Below, in pieces: positions 29,209 through 38,253 of a DNA stretch of 64,000 bases (its first letter is position 1; each line of letters starts with the position of its first letter). The stretch is from an uncultured Acetatifactor sp. (GTDB lineage Bacteria > Bacillota > Clostridia > Lachnospirales > Lachnospiraceae): NCBI GenBank assembly GCA_947627115.1, contig CANQUQ010000001.1:272039-336038 (forward strand), written 5' to 3'. The notes beneath the pieces were generated by a model. The model saw only the letters and a program-made list of their open reading frames with translations, was not told where the DNA came from and made no database searches. Made by a program: the position numbers and the translations under genes.

Positions 29209-30558
29209 TTAAGATTTTATAAAAAGCTTCGCCGCTCCGCCCGAAAGCCCTTCCCCGCTGTTAGAAAGCTCCAGCCGCCCGCCATGCTTTTTGCAGAGGA
29301 TATCTGCAATGGCGAGCCCAAGTCCGCTGTGTTCCCTTTCTCCGGATGCATGTGCAAAGAAATCGCTCTTTCTCCCAAGCAGCTCCTCCGGGAACCCCGG
29401 CCCGTCGTCGCAGATCTCGACCGTAAAGAACCGTTTCCCTGCGGTGGGGGATTCCTCTTCCAGGTCAAAGACGATTTTGACCGTCTGTCGGGCAAACCGA
29501 AGCGCGTTATTCATCAGATTTTCTGCAATACGGTACACCACGTCACAGTCCATCGTCACGGTCTGTTCGCAGGATCCCTCTGTCTCCTTTTCCTGCAGAC
29601 GGCAGACCGCTTCCAGCCGAAGATCCGCCTCTTTCGCCAGTATTTCAAAATCCTCCGTCATTTTCCGGACAAATTCTGGAGCGTTTACCGGGACCGGATG
29701 AAGCTCCACGTCCTCCATTCGGTTCAGATATCTGACGGATTCCGTGTACTGGCTCAGCCTGCCTGCCGTATCCTCCATCCGACCCGCGATCGTCAAAAGC
29801 CGCTCCCCGGACAAGGTGCCTTTTTCCAGACCGATCCGCAGATATTCCGCATATCCTGCCAGAATGGCGATGGGATTGCGCAGGTCATGGGCCACGGAGG
29901 CCTGGAGCAGCCTGCGTTCCTGTGCCATATTCCACAGCGTCCTGTAATTCTCCGAGAGCACTCCGCGCATTTTCTCGAAGGAGCCGCACAGCTGTCCCAT
30001 TTCGTCCCTGCTTTCGTATTTCAGGGAAAAATCCAGATTTTCGGAGGTAATGTTCTCCATCGCCCGATTCAAAAGAGCCAGCGGTTCCTTCATCTTATGA
30101 CGGTAGAAGAAAAAGCCGCAGACCAGGATCCCCGCGACAGAAAAAAGGAGGGGGAGCAGAGCCGTCAAAACACCCAGGATCCGATACGCCAGCCTGCGCC
30201 TGGGACCGATCAGATCGATGCTTTTTCCCAGCTTTACTGCGGAAACCTTTAAAGAGGAAATATCGGCCAATTCCGGCACCGGTTCCCCGTCCTCCGCCTC
30301 CGTAATCCAGGGAACCTGAAATGCTTCCTCCCCCAGAGTGACTCTGTATTCCGCGGAGCAGGTCCTGCCCTTCTCATTCTGATACTCTATTTTTAACATT
30401 ACGGCGTTGGGGTCGGGCACCAGATAGTTCCGAAAAGCGACACAGCCCCAGATACCCGCCGCGGACAAAAAGGCCACGGCGGCAAACGCAGCGAGGACCG
30501 TCAGGACAAAGGCCCTGCGAAAAGAAAGATCCCTGTACTTTTTCATGAGCTTTTCCAT
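29209..30558 (-). CDS. Sensor histidine kinase
   Basis: A 449-aa membrane kinase: an N-terminal helix (FVLTVLAAFAAVAFLSAAGIW), an outer sensing region of ~85 residues, a second helix (VLTALLPLLFSVAGILVCGFFF), HAMP-like linker, the phospho-acceptor motif SVAHDLRNPIAIL, then the ATPase domain (NLMNNALRFARQ, DDGPGFPEELLG, GLGLAIADIL). It partners with the response regulator whose 3' end it overlaps by 16 bases. The outer region does not match a named sensor fold; the lipoproteins downstream could be its ligand partners. Confidence 0.92.
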   Translation of the reverse strand: MEKLMKKYRDLSFRRAFVLTVLAAFAAVAFLSAAGIWGCVAFRNYLVPDPNAVMLKIEYQNEKGRTCSAEYRVTLGEEAFQVPWITEAEDGEPVPELADISSLKVSAVKLGKSIDLIGPRRRLAYRILGVLTALLPLLFSVAGILVCGFFFYRHKMKEPLALLNRAMENITSENLDFSLKYESRDEMGQLCGSFEKMRGVLSENYRTLWNMAQERRLLQASVAHDLRNPIAILAGYAEYLRIGLEKGTLSGERLLTIAGRMEDTAGRLSQYTESVRYLNRMEDVELHPVPVNAPEFVRKMTEDFEILAKEADLRLEAVCRLQEKETEGSCEQTVTMDCDVVYRIAENLMNNALRFARQTVKIVFDLEEESPTAGKRFFTVEICDDGPGFPEELLGRKSDFFAHASGEREHSGLGLAIADILCKKHGGRLELSNSGEGLSGGAAKLFIKS

Positions 30559-31223
30559 TGATATCCCACTCCCCAGACTGTCTCAATAAATTCCTTCCCC
30601 GCATATTCCTTCAGCTTTGCGCGGATTTTTCTCACATGCTCCTTGATCACGCCGCTGTCCCCTTCCGCGTCATATCCCCACACGGATTCGTAGATCTTAT
30701 CCCGGTCGAACACCTGATTGGCATTGGTGAGAAAAAATTCGATCAGATCGAATTCCCGCCGTGAGAACGGAATTTCCGTTTCGCCGTAGAAGACCTTCCG
30801 CTCGGACAGATTCACAAGGAGAAGACCGCTGGAGAGAACGGCCTGCTTCTGCCTGCACCTTTCGTCCCGGCGCAGGTGTGCCGCGATGCGGGCCGTCAGC
30901 TCGTTCAGGCGAAAGGGTTTTGTGATGTAATCGTCTCCGCCGTACCCAAAACCGTTTATCATGTCCTGCTCCGTCACCCGCGCCGTCAGAAAAAGAATGG
31001 GGCAGCTCACATGCTCCCGGATGCTTCTGCACAGCGCAAGACCGTCTATGCCCGGCATATTGATATCCAGCAGGATCAGATCCGGCTCCTTTGACAATAG
31101 TTCCACCGCCCGGCCGGCATCGTTGGCGGACAGTGTCTCATACCCGCAGTCCTGTAAATGCGCTGACAGAAGCTCTGTCAGCATTATCTCATCGTCTACG
31201 ATCAAAATTTTGTGCTTCATCAT
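30543..31223 (-). CDS. OmpR-family response regulator
   Basis: A 226-aa regulator: receiver domain (ILIVDDEIMLTELLS; phospho-acceptor Asp in DLILLDINMPGIDGL; Lys in YITKPFRLNE) and winged-helix DNA-binding domain (FSRREFDLIEFFLTNANQVF, KIRAKLKEYAGKEFIETVW). It likely controls its own operon with the kinase and two lipoproteins. I start at 31223 (MMKHKILIV) after GAGGATCGAGG; other ATGs within 15 bases are possible. It begins 35 bases past the cobQ stop and may get read-through from the B12 operon. Confidence 0.92.
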   Translation of the reverse strand: MMKHKILIVDDEIMLTELLSAHLQDCGYETLSANDAGRAVELLSKEPDLILLDINMPGIDGLALCRSIREHVSCPILFLTARVTEQDMINGFGYGGDDYITKPFRLNELTARIAAHLRRDERCRQKQAVLSSGLLLVNLSERKVFYGETEIPFSRREFDLIEFFLTNANQVFDRDKIYESVWGYDAEGDSGVIKEHVRKIRAKLKEYAGKEFIETVWGVGYQWKSS

Positions 31224-31257
31224 GGCCTCGATCCTCATCGGTCTTTGAAAGACAGGG

Positions 31258-32754
31258 TCAACCGTTGTCCTCCTGCTCCTTTAGGATATCCCATATCTTC
31301 TCCATATCCAAGCTTTTTTTCAGCTCGTCTGCCAAAATGTCATACTGACTTTGCAGGAAAGTCTCCGTATCCGTGACCGGGGACAGATCTTCGCGGGAAA
31401 GACCCCTGCGGGACAGCAGCAGCTCTTGCAGGGCCTGCGCCGCGTTCCCGTCGAACAGACCGTGAATATAGGTGCCGGCCACATTTCCCGAAACCGCTCC
31501 CTCCCCGGTACCGTCCGCAAGGGTACAAAAGGGGGCTGTGTCCTCCCGGCGGCGGGTGCGGCCCATGTGTATCTGATACCCGGAGAAGGGGACGCCGGAA
31601 AATCCGTGAAATACGCCGGACGGCGGCCGGATCACACCCTGTGACCGACATCTGGTCTTTTGCGGTTCAAATACCGTCTCTACCGGCAAAAGTCCGAGAC
31701 CGGCCGTCTGTCCTCCCCGTTCCGTTTTTTCCGGATCCGAGATCCTCTCACCCAGCATCTGATAGCCGCCGCAGATTCCGAGAATCGGCTTTCCCGCATC
31801 TGCCGCTTTTTTGACCAACGCCTCCAGACCGTTCTGCCGCATCCACTCCAGGTCTGCCATAGTGCTTTTGGTGCCCGGCAGGATCACCATGTCCGGATCG
31901 GAAAATTCACCGGCGGTACGGACATAGTTCACATGCACCGCCGGAAGTCGGGTCAGAGGATTAAAATCCGTGGCATTTGAGATCCGGGGGAACTGAATCA
32001 CGGCAATCTCTATGGGTTTTCGAGATGCGTTGCCCTTTCTGACCACACTGTCCTCGTCGTCAATATCCAGAGGTAACCAGGGAACCACTCCAATCACCGG
32101 AATTCCCGTTCTATCCTCTATCATTTTCAGGCCGGGGCGCAGTATTTCCACATCTCCCCGGAACTTATTGACAATAATGCCCCGAATGCGCCTGCGCTGA
32201 TGTTCGGGAAGGAGCATCACCGTACCGTAGATCTGAGCGAACACACCGCCCCGGTCAATGTCCGCCACAAGGAGCACGGGAGCGTCGAACATCTCGGCAA
32301 TCCCCATGTTCACGAGGTCGTCCTGGTTCAGGTTGATCTCCGCCGGACTTCCTGCGCCTTCTATGACAATGAGATCGTATGTCTCGCACAGAGCGTGGAA
32401 TGCCTGCCGGATCACGCCCCTCAGACGGGGCCTGTAAGCATAGTATTCCGCCGCATTCATGGTCCCGGTCACTTCTCCGTTCACAATGACCTGACTGCCT
32501 GTATCGGAGCAGGGCTTCAGAAGAATGGGATTCATCAGCACGGAGGGTTCGATGCAGGCTGCCTGCGCCTGCACCGCCTGGGCGCGCCCCATCTCCAGTC
32601 CTTCTTTTGTGATATAGCTGTTGAGGGCCATATTCTGACTTTTAAAGGGGGCCACCGAAATGCCCTCCCCGTGAAAAATACGGCAGAGACCTGCTGCCGT
32701 CAGACTTTTTCCGGCACCTGACATGGTCCCCTGAATCATAATACGTTTTTTCAT
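31258..32754 (-). CDS. cobQ: Cobyric acid synthase
   Basis: Glutamine- and ATP-dependent amidation of four side chains of adenosylcobyrinic a,c-diamide to give adenosylcobyric acid. A 498-aa protein with a dethiobiotin-synthetase-like ATPase domain (IMIQGTMSGAGKSLTAAGL; GGVFAQIYGT; IIVNKFRGD) and a class I glutaminase domain with the catalytic Cys in ILGICGGYQMLG and His in AGTYIHGLFDG. ATG at 32754 follows CGGAGG; the earlier ATG at 32787 adds 11 non-family residues. Last gene of the B12 operon. Confidence 0.95.
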   Translation of the reverse strand: MKKRIMIQGTMSGAGKSLTAAGLCRIFHGEGISVAPFKSQNMALNSYITKEGLEMGRAQAVQAQAACIEPSVLMNPILLKPCSDTGSQVIVNGEVTGTMNAAEYYAYRPRLRGVIRQAFHALCETYDLIVIEGAGSPAEINLNQDDLVNMGIAEMFDAPVLLVADIDRGGVFAQIYGTVMLLPEHQRRRIRGIIVNKFRGDVEILRPGLKMIEDRTGIPVIGVVPWLPLDIDDEDSVVRKGNASRKPIEIAVIQFPRISNATDFNPLTRLPAVHVNYVRTAGEFSDPDMVILPGTKSTMADLEWMRQNGLEALVKKAADAGKPILGICGGYQMLGERISDPEKTERGGQTAGLGLLPVETVFEPQKTRCRSQGVIRPPSGVFHGFSGVPFSGYQIHMGRTRRREDTAPFCTLADGTGEGAVSGNVAGTYIHGLFDGNAAQALQELLLSRRGLSREDLSPVTDTETFLQSQYDILADELKKSLDMEKIWDILKEQEDNG

Positions 32755-32797
32755 ATGAACCTCCGTTTTTCCTCCGCAGGACGGCAATCGCGGCAGA

Positions 32798-33874
32798 TCA
32801 GAATTCTGCTTTGCGCAGCCGCATTCTATGAATCTCCTTCATTTCCTCAAGCAGCCGTTCATTTTCCTGGGGCAGCCGGACGGCGATCCGATAATATCCC
32901 TTCTCCAGCCCTCTGTAAGAGTCGCAGCATCTGATGAGAATTCCCCTCTCCCCCAGACGATCGGCAAAATCAGGGATATCCGTGTAAAAAAGCAGGTAGT
33001 TCGCCTCGCCCTCCACCGTTTGAAAGGACAGCTCCTTAAGCCCGTCTCTTAAATACGCCCGCTGTCCTCTGACCAACGGAAGGGAACGCTCTAAATATTC
33101 CTCGTCCTCTAAGGCGGCGATACCGGCCTCCTGCGCCACCGCGGACACGGGCCAGCTCTGTCCCATTGCCCACAGCCTTTTCCGAAGACTTTCCTCGCTG
33201 CAGAAGGCGTAACCCAGCCGCAGGCCTGCCAGAGCATAAAGCTTCGTGGGCGCCTGCAGAATGATCAGATTGCGGCAGTCGGAAAGACAGCCTATGAGGG
33301 AATACGCTGCCGGATCGTCCAGAAAGCCGTTAAAACACTCATCCACCCATAAAATGGTCCCACATTCCCTGCACCGTTCCAGAATTTTACGCAAAAGGCA
33401 GGGGTCCGCCGTCCTGCCCGTGGGATTGTTGGGATTGCACAGAAAGAATCCGGCCAGTCCGGGGACGATATGATCCAGAACCGTCTCCGTCAAAGAAAAA
33501 TCCTTCTCCGGCTCCAGTCTGTGATAGAGAATCCGGCAGCCAAAAGCACAGAGGGCAGCCTCGTATTCCGAAAAGGTGGGCGCGGTGAGCAGTACACGCT
33601 TTCCCCGCATCAGGGCCGCCGCCCGGAAAATCAGGTCGCTTGCGCCGTTTCCGGGAACAATATACTCCGCCGGAATGCCGAAATGCTCTCCCACTGCAAG
33701 TCTCAGCCGCAGATATTTTCGGTCCGGGTACTCCCCTGCCCGGTCCAGGGCTCCCATGGCCGCCGCCCTCGCTCTGGGGGACATTCCCAGAGGATTGACA
33801 TTGACGGAAAAGTCCAGCGGCTCCCGCCCATATTTTTCAAAAAATTCCCGGCGGTTCCCTCCGTGAATTACCAT
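32798..33874 (-). CDS. cobD: L-threonine-O-3-phosphate decarboxylase (CobD-like aminotransferase fold)
   Basis: PLP enzyme that makes (R)-1-amino-2-propanol phosphate, the arm joined to cobyric acid by CbiB. A 358-aa fold type I protein: HGGNRREFFEKYG, VPGNGASDLIF, CNPNNPTGRT, the PLP Lys in APTKLYALAGLRLGYA, and the phosphate-binding Arg region YYRIAVRLPQEN. Histidinol-phosphate aminotransferase is a relative, but its place directly after cbiB decides. The ATG at 33874 overlaps the last seven bases of cbiB (ATGGTAA). Confidence 0.92.
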   Translation of the reverse strand: MVIHGGNRREFFEKYGREPLDFSVNVNPLGMSPRARAAAMGALDRAGEYPDRKYLRLRLAVGEHFGIPAEYIVPGNGASDLIFRAAALMRGKRVLLTAPTFSEYEAALCAFGCRILYHRLEPEKDFSLTETVLDHIVPGLAGFFLCNPNNPTGRTADPCLLRKILERCRECGTILWVDECFNGFLDDPAAYSLIGCLSDCRNLIILQAPTKLYALAGLRLGYAFCSEESLRKRLWAMGQSWPVSAVAQEAGIAALEDEEYLERSLPLVRGQRAYLRDGLKELSFQTVEGEANYLLFYTDIPDFADRLGERGILIRCCDSYRGLEKGYYRIAVRLPQENERLLEEMKEIHRMRLRKAEF

Positions 33875-34830
33875 AACAGGATCACCGCTCCTTTCACGAG
33901 CACACAGAAGAAGAAACAAAGCCATCCCGTTCCATAGAGCAGCCTGTCCGCCCGCAGGATATCCTCAGCCTCTATGGGCCGGTCATCATCTCCGATAAGG
34001 GGCCGCTCCCTCCGTTTTCCGAAATAGAACGCCGGTCCCCCCAGCTGAATGTGGAGAGCGCCCGCGCATGCCGCCTCGCCCTGAGCGGAGTTCGGACTGG
34101 AATGACGGTAGCGGTCCCTTAAAAAAATCCTCAGGGCATTCTTTCCGTCCAGTCCTACGGCGCCGGCCACAGCGGTCATCAGAAGACCTGTAAGCCGGGA
34201 TGGAATCAGATTTGCAGCATCGTCAAGCCGTGCCGCGGCCCGGCCAAAATACAGATACCGCGGAGTCCTGTATCCCAGCATACTGTCCATGGTGTTCACT
34301 GCCTTGTACAGTACGCCAAGGGCTCCTCCTCCCAAAGCCAGGTACAGCATGGGCGCGATTTCCCCGTCGGAGCAGTTTTCCGCCACGGTCTCCACGCAGG
34401 CGCGAAAAACGCCCGGCAGATCCAGCTTTTCCGTATCCCGGCCCACGATCCGGCCCACGGCCTTTCTGGCCGCCGCAAGATCGTGACGGCATTCGTACAC
34501 CCGCACGCTTTCCTGCTTCAGCCCGCGCATGGCAAGACACTGCCAGCAAAGAAAACTCTCTCCCAAAAGACCGACAGCCGGATGCAGCCTGTAGAGCAGG
34601 GCAAGGGATCCCGCGCTTATCAAAAAAGAACCGCCTGCTGTCAAAAGGACCAGAATAAGACCGCCTGCGAGCTGTGCCCTCGGCGTCTTCGGCAGGATCC
34701 GCCGAAGCGCCTTTTCCCAAAAGGAGATCCCTCTGCCGATCAAGACTACGATGTGGAAGCGTCCCAGGGGATCGCCCCACAAAATATCCAGAAAAAATCC
34801 CGCGCAGAACGCCGCCAGATGACAGATCAT
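33868..34830 (-). CDS. cbiB: Adenosylcobinamide-phosphate synthase
   Basis: A 320-aa membrane protein that attaches aminopropanol phosphate to adenosylcobyric acid. Family motifs: LDILWGDPLGRFHIVVLIGR (usually GDP..HPV..IG), the catalytic-loop stretch VETVAENCSDGEIAPMLYLA, YKAVNTMDSMLGY and DDAANLIPSRLTGL. About five hydrophobic segments. The ATG overlaps the cobC stop (ATGA). Confidence 0.95.
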   Translation of the reverse strand: MICHLAAFCAGFFLDILWGDPLGRFHIVVLIGRGISFWEKALRRILPKTPRAQLAGGLILVLLTAGGSFLISAGSLALLYRLHPAVGLLGESFLCWQCLAMRGLKQESVRVYECRHDLAAARKAVGRIVGRDTEKLDLPGVFRACVETVAENCSDGEIAPMLYLALGGGALGVLYKAVNTMDSMLGYRTPRYLYFGRAAARLDDAANLIPSRLTGLLMTAVAGAVGLDGKNALRIFLRDRYRHSSPNSAQGEAACAGALHIQLGGPAFYFGKRRERPLIGDDDRPIEAEDILRADRLLYGTGWLCFFFCVLVKGAVILLW

Positions 34831-35489
34831 AACGCTATCTTCTCCATCTTTATCACATCTTTCAGCACAAAGGGCAGCCCTTCCCCCTCCCCGTCCTCCT
34901 GTCCGGGAAAGGACACGGTACAGAGAAATCCCTTGCAGTTCCCCAGATATCCCTCATAAAAGGACATGCGGGGGCGGGCAAATTTCTCCAGTATGGCCAT
35001 GACCGATCCTCCGTGGAGCACAAATACCGCCGTTTCCTGTCTCAGAGGGCTTCCTGATCCCAGCTCCTCCTCTGCGCGGGAGCAAAAAGACAGATACGGA
35101 GTCAGAAGCTTTTCAAAGGCGGCCTGCACGCGGGCAGCAAACTCCTGTCTGGACTCCCCTCCCGGACACCGTCCCAGGCAGCCGCCATCCACCCACTGCC
35201 GATAGGATAAGTCGGATTCCATTTCCCCGGCATTTTTGCCTTCAAAGGCGCCAAAATCCATTTCCCGCAGCTGCGCTACGGGTATCAGCCGGGCGTTGGG
35301 AAACAGGATCCTCGCCGTCTGCAGGGTGCGGGAGAGAGGGGACACATAGACGGAAAGTCTGTCCCGGCTGCCGCCTGCGGCCTGAGCCTCCCGAATCCCC
35401 CTTACGCTCAGCGGTTCGTCCGTTTTCCCGATATATCGTTTTTCTTCATTGCCCGCAGTAGATGCGTGGCGAATCAAGAGCACCTTCAC
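34827..35489 (-). CDS. cobC: Histidine phosphatase, likely alpha-ribazole phosphatase
   Basis: A 220-aa phosphoglycerate-mutase-like enzyme. The catalytic His is in LLIRHASTAGNEE; later PLSRTLQTARILFP, REMDFGAFEGKNAGE and VLHGGSVMAIL supply the rest of the active site. In this operon it most likely removes the 5' phosphate of alpha-ribazole phosphate or of adenosylcobalamin phosphate. I choose GTG at 35489: GGGGGAGGA lies six bases before it, whereas the ATG at 35495 has no spacing. The GTGA overlaps the preceding stop. Confidence 0.9.
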   Translation of the reverse strand: MKVLLIRHASTAGNEEKRYIGKTDEPLSVRGIREAQAAGGSRDRLSVYVSPLSRTLQTARILFPNARLIPVAQLREMDFGAFEGKNAGEMESDLSYRQWVDGGCLGRCPGGESRQEFAARVQAAFEKLLTPYLSFCSRAEEELGSGSPLRQETAVFVLHGGSVMAILEKFARPRMSFYEGYLGNCKGFLCTVSFPGQEDGEGEGLPFVLKDVIKMEKIAL

Positions 35490-35863
35490 AAACATTCCTC
35501 CCCCGCAGTCTCCGGGAGACTTCCCTTGATCACGGAAGGAATCCCGCATACCATGCGGACCACGGCATCCGCCTGCTGCGCCAGACGAATACACAGCCTT
35601 CCCACGGCCTCCCTTCCCAGCCGGTCCTTCAGATCAAGGGGAATCACGCCGCTTCCCACCTCGTTGCAGATGACCACTTCCTTTTTTAAAAGTATTTCAT
35701 ACAGCGCTTCCGCATTTTCAGGACATGCAAGGACCATTCGCTCCACATGGAAGATTACCGGGAGTTCATTCACGCAGGCATCCGCCATCTCCCCGGCCTC
35801 ATATCCCAGCTTTCCCGCAAAGGTTTTCTTTCCGGCTCCCTCGCCGCCAACGATCAATATCAT
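35486..35863 (-). CDS. Short CobU-like protein (second copy)
   Basis: A 125-aa paralogue of CobU. It keeps a P-loop-like start (IVGGEGAGKKTFAGKLG) and the strongly conserved second half (VICNEVGSGVIPLD, DRLGREAVGRLCIRLAQQAD, MVCGIPSVIKG), but lacks about 50 residues in the middle, including the His/Arg-rich guanylylation segment (RHxxxR in the full copy). It cannot be a full kinase/guanylyltransferase; it may be kinase-only, a subunit, or a decaying copy. Start at ATG 35863, overlapping the cobS stop. Confidence 0.78.
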   Translation of the reverse strand: MILIVGGEGAGKKTFAGKLGYEAGEMADACVNELPVIFHVERMVLACPENAEALYEILLKKEVVICNEVGSGVIPLDLKDRLGREAVGRLCIRLAQQADAVVRMVCGIPSVIKGSLPETAGEECL

Positions 35864-36630
35864 AATGCCACCGCTCTTTCTGTCACTACATAGGCCAACA
35901 GCATCAAAAGCTGTTCCAGCGTGACGATATATCCGGCCAAATCCCCCGACATGCCGCCGAACTGACGCTTTGACATGACATACAGATACAGGAGTCCGAA
36001 CAAGAACACCAAAATACAGACGACCGCACTGCAGGGAGATAACAGGAAAAGCGCCGCCATGCATCCTGCCGCCCACACGGCCAGAAAGAAGACCGCCTTT
36101 TTGGAGACTGCACTCCGAAAGGTATACTGCAGGCCTTCGGAGGAGGACGGAAAGCATACGCTGCCGAGAGCCCCCAGAACCCTAGAAAAGACCTGATGGA
36201 TTCCCAGAACGAGTACGGCGTTCCGGGTACGGGGCAGCTCCGTGCAGAGCGCAACAGACAGGATCAGATAAATGTCTGTATAGAACACGGCAAAAGCGCC
36301 ACATCGGGAATCCTTTAAAATCTCCCTCTTTCGCTCCGGCGGAGCATGACTGGAAAGCGCATCCACCGTATCACAGAACCCGTCCATATGGATCCCGCCG
36401 GATATAAGTATCGGCAGGACGGTCAGGCCCACAGCGAACAGAAGGCGGCCGAAGGAGAGCAGCCTGCACAGAAAGAACCAGCCAAGCTGCAGCGCTCCCG
36501 CCGCGACTCCCACGAGAGGCAGCCATGCCATCATATAGCGCATATTTTCTTCCTTCCATTTGAGACGGGGCATGGGAATCACGGAAAACATGGAAAGAGT
36601 CATGATCAGGGAACAGAAAGCTTCTTTCAA
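35860..36630 (-). CDS. cobS: Adenosylcobinamide-GDP ribazoletransferase (cobalamin synthase)
   Basis: A 256-aa integral membrane enzyme joining adenosylcobinamide-GDP with alpha-ribazole (phosphate) to complete the nucleotide loop. Signature: SGGIHMDGFCDTVDALSS, followed by KREILKDSRCGAFAV; about six hydrophobic helices. The start is a TTG at 36630 that overlaps the cobU stop (TTGA), with AGGGGG a few bases upstream. Confidence 0.95.
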   Translation of the reverse strand: MKEAFCSLIMTLSMFSVIPMPRLKWKEENMRYMMAWLPLVGVAAGALQLGWFFLCRLLSFGRLLFAVGLTVLPILISGGIHMDGFCDTVDALSSHAPPERKREILKDSRCGAFAVFYTDIYLILSVALCTELPRTRNAVLVLGIHQVFSRVLGALGSVCFPSSSEGLQYTFRSAVSKKAVFFLAVWAAGCMAALFLLSPCSAVVCILVFLFGLLYLYVMSKRQFGGMSGDLAGYIVTLEQLLMLLAYVVTERAVAL

Positions 36631-37151
36631 AATAAGAGGACCCCCTTTCGCACGATCGGGATTCCGCAGACCAGCTCATACACATGATCCGCCTTGCGGG
36701 CAAGCTCCGCATTGATTCTTCCCAATGCCCGGATATAGGCGGCAGTTCCCTCCTCATAGGAAAAACCGTCGCTTCCCACATCGTTGGTCACGACGATCAG
36801 GTGACTGCACTGAGCGGCCAGGGCATCCACGCCCCGGAGCACCCGCTCTGCGGGATCCTCGAATGTCCCGTTTTCGTCAAACATCTCGTTCGCAGTCAGA
36901 TTGCAGATACATTCCAGCAATGCCGTGCCCCGCTCAGGAAGACGCAGCGAGGAAATATCGGTGTATCTCTCGATGGTCTCAAAGCCCTTTCCCCGGCGCA
37001 TAGTATTATGCCTGGCAATCTTGCGCAGGCTTTCCTCTCCAAAGGGACGCATGGCGGCAATATAATATCGGGGCATTGACAGCTTCATACAGAGCGCCTC
37101 TGCGTAGGAACTCTTTCCGCATCCTGAGCCCCCGGTGAGCAAGATCAGCAT
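36627..37151 (-). CDS. cobU: Adenosylcobinamide kinase / adenosylcobinamide-phosphate guanylyltransferase
   Basis: A 174-aa bifunctional enzyme of normal length that phosphorylates and then guanylylates adenosylcobinamide. P-loop LLTGGSGCGKSSYAEAL, the guanylylated His segment ARHNTMRRGKGFETIE, and the Walker-B-like VVTNDVGS. The end of the protein is somewhat divergent from the second copy, which has the more standard EVGSGVIP. Confidence 0.93.
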   Translation of the reverse strand: MLILLTGGSGCGKSSYAEALCMKLSMPRYYIAAMRPFGEESLRKIARHNTMRRGKGFETIERYTDISSLRLPERGTALLECICNLTANEMFDENGTFEDPAERVLRGVDALAAQCSHLIVVTNDVGSDGFSYEEGTAAYIRALGRINAELARKADHVYELVCGIPIVRKGVLLF

Positions 37152-37179
37152 AAAAACCTCCTATACCTGATTCCGTTCT

Positions 37180-38253
37180 TTACGTTTCGACCTTCCGCCC
37201 GTCCTTCCGGTATTGGGGAACGCCTGCGTCGGAGAAGGAAACGGCGTCCCGATACACGCAAAGGGCCAGATCCAGAAGGGACATCATGCAGACCGCACCG
37301 GTCCCCTCTCCCAGCTTGAGATTCCCCCGGATGACAGGACAAAGTCCCAGTGCCTGCATAACGGCCCTGGCAGCAGGCTCCGCGGAGCTGTGGCTGGGAA
37401 TCATGGCAAGACTGCTGCCCGGACAGAGCCTTACCGCAAGCAGCGCCGCAACGGAGCTGATCAATCCGTCAAGGATCACGGGAAGACGCCACAGGGCGGC
37501 TCCCAGGTAAAAGCCCGTCATTCCGGCAATGTCAAATCCCCCCAGCTTACAGAGCACATCCAACGGGTCGGCAGGATCCGGGCGGTTGATCCGTATCGCC
37601 TGTTCCACGATATCCCGCTTCCTGGCTAAAGCCCGGAGGGACAGCCCTGCTCCGGGACCCACGGCCTGTTCCGCAGGCAGAGAAAGAAGCACTGAAGCTA
37701 TGGCTCCGGAGGTGGTGGTATTTCCGATCCCCATTTCCCCGCAGGCGGAAAGAGCACATCCCTTTTCCTTCAGCTCCCCGGCAAGGTCCATACCTTTTTC
37801 AATGGCCTGCAGGGCCTGACTGCGGGTCATGGCGGGGCCCTCGGCAATGTTCCCGGTGCCGTCTGCTATATGCAGGTCTCGGACTCCTTCCACACGGTGC
37901 AGCATCCCAATGTCTACAGGCAGCACCTGGGCGCCGGCCGCCTCCGCCATCCTGCACACACAGGATTGCCCCTGGGCGATGAGCCGCGCCATAGTGGCCG
38001 TAACGGAAGCATCCGTCTGGGTGACTCCCTCCGCCACGACACCGTTATCCGCGCAAAAGACCACCACTGCCCGCTTTTGCAGAGACAATTCCTCCTGCCC
38101 TGTGAGTCCGGCAAGCTTTACGCATATCTTTTCCAATTCCCCCAGCCCCTCCAGAGGTTTGGCAATCGTGTCCAGACGGCGCTTCGCCCGCTCCATGGCC
38201 CTCTCATCCGGAGGAAGGATCCTTTTGTTCAGCTGTTCAAAATCCATATTCAT
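37180..38253 (-). CDS. cobT: Nicotinate-nucleotide-dimethylbenzimidazole phosphoribosyltransferase
   Basis: Transfers phosphoribose from nicotinate mononucleotide to the lower-ligand base (dimethylbenzimidazole or another benzimidazole/purine), giving alpha-ribazole phosphate. A 357-aa protein with VVVFCADNGVVAEGV, ACGEMGIGNTTTSGAIA, PSHSSAEPAA and the catalytic Glu in NLKLGEGTGAV. Start at ATG 38253, which overlaps the btuD stop (ATGA) and has GGGGAA upstream. Confidence 0.96.
   Translation of the reverse strand: MNMDFEQLNKRILPPDERAMERAKRRLDTIAKPLEGLGELEKICVKLAGLTGQEELSLQKRAVVVFCADNGVVAEGVTQTDASVTATMARLIAQGQSCVCRMAEAAGAQVLPVDIGMLHRVEGVRDLHIADGTGNIAEGPAMTRSQALQAIEKGMDLAGELKEKGCALSACGEMGIGNTTTSGAIASVLLSLPAEQAVGPGAGLSLRALARKRDIVEQAIRINRPDPADPLDVLCKLGGFDIAGMTGFYLGAALWRLPVILDGLISSVAALLAVRLCPGSSLAMIPSHSSAEPAARAVMQALGLCPVIRGNLKLGEGTGAVCMMSLLDLALCVYRDAVSFSDAGVPQYRKDGRKVET

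Noticed and set aside
29191..30252. 353-codon plus-strand open frame
   Set aside because: Antisense to the histidine kinase, which has intact motifs.
31223..31258. Response regulator and kinase as part of the B12 operon
   Set aside because: They follow cobQ by only 35 bases, but function and the following lipoproteins point to a separate unit; at most read-through joins them.
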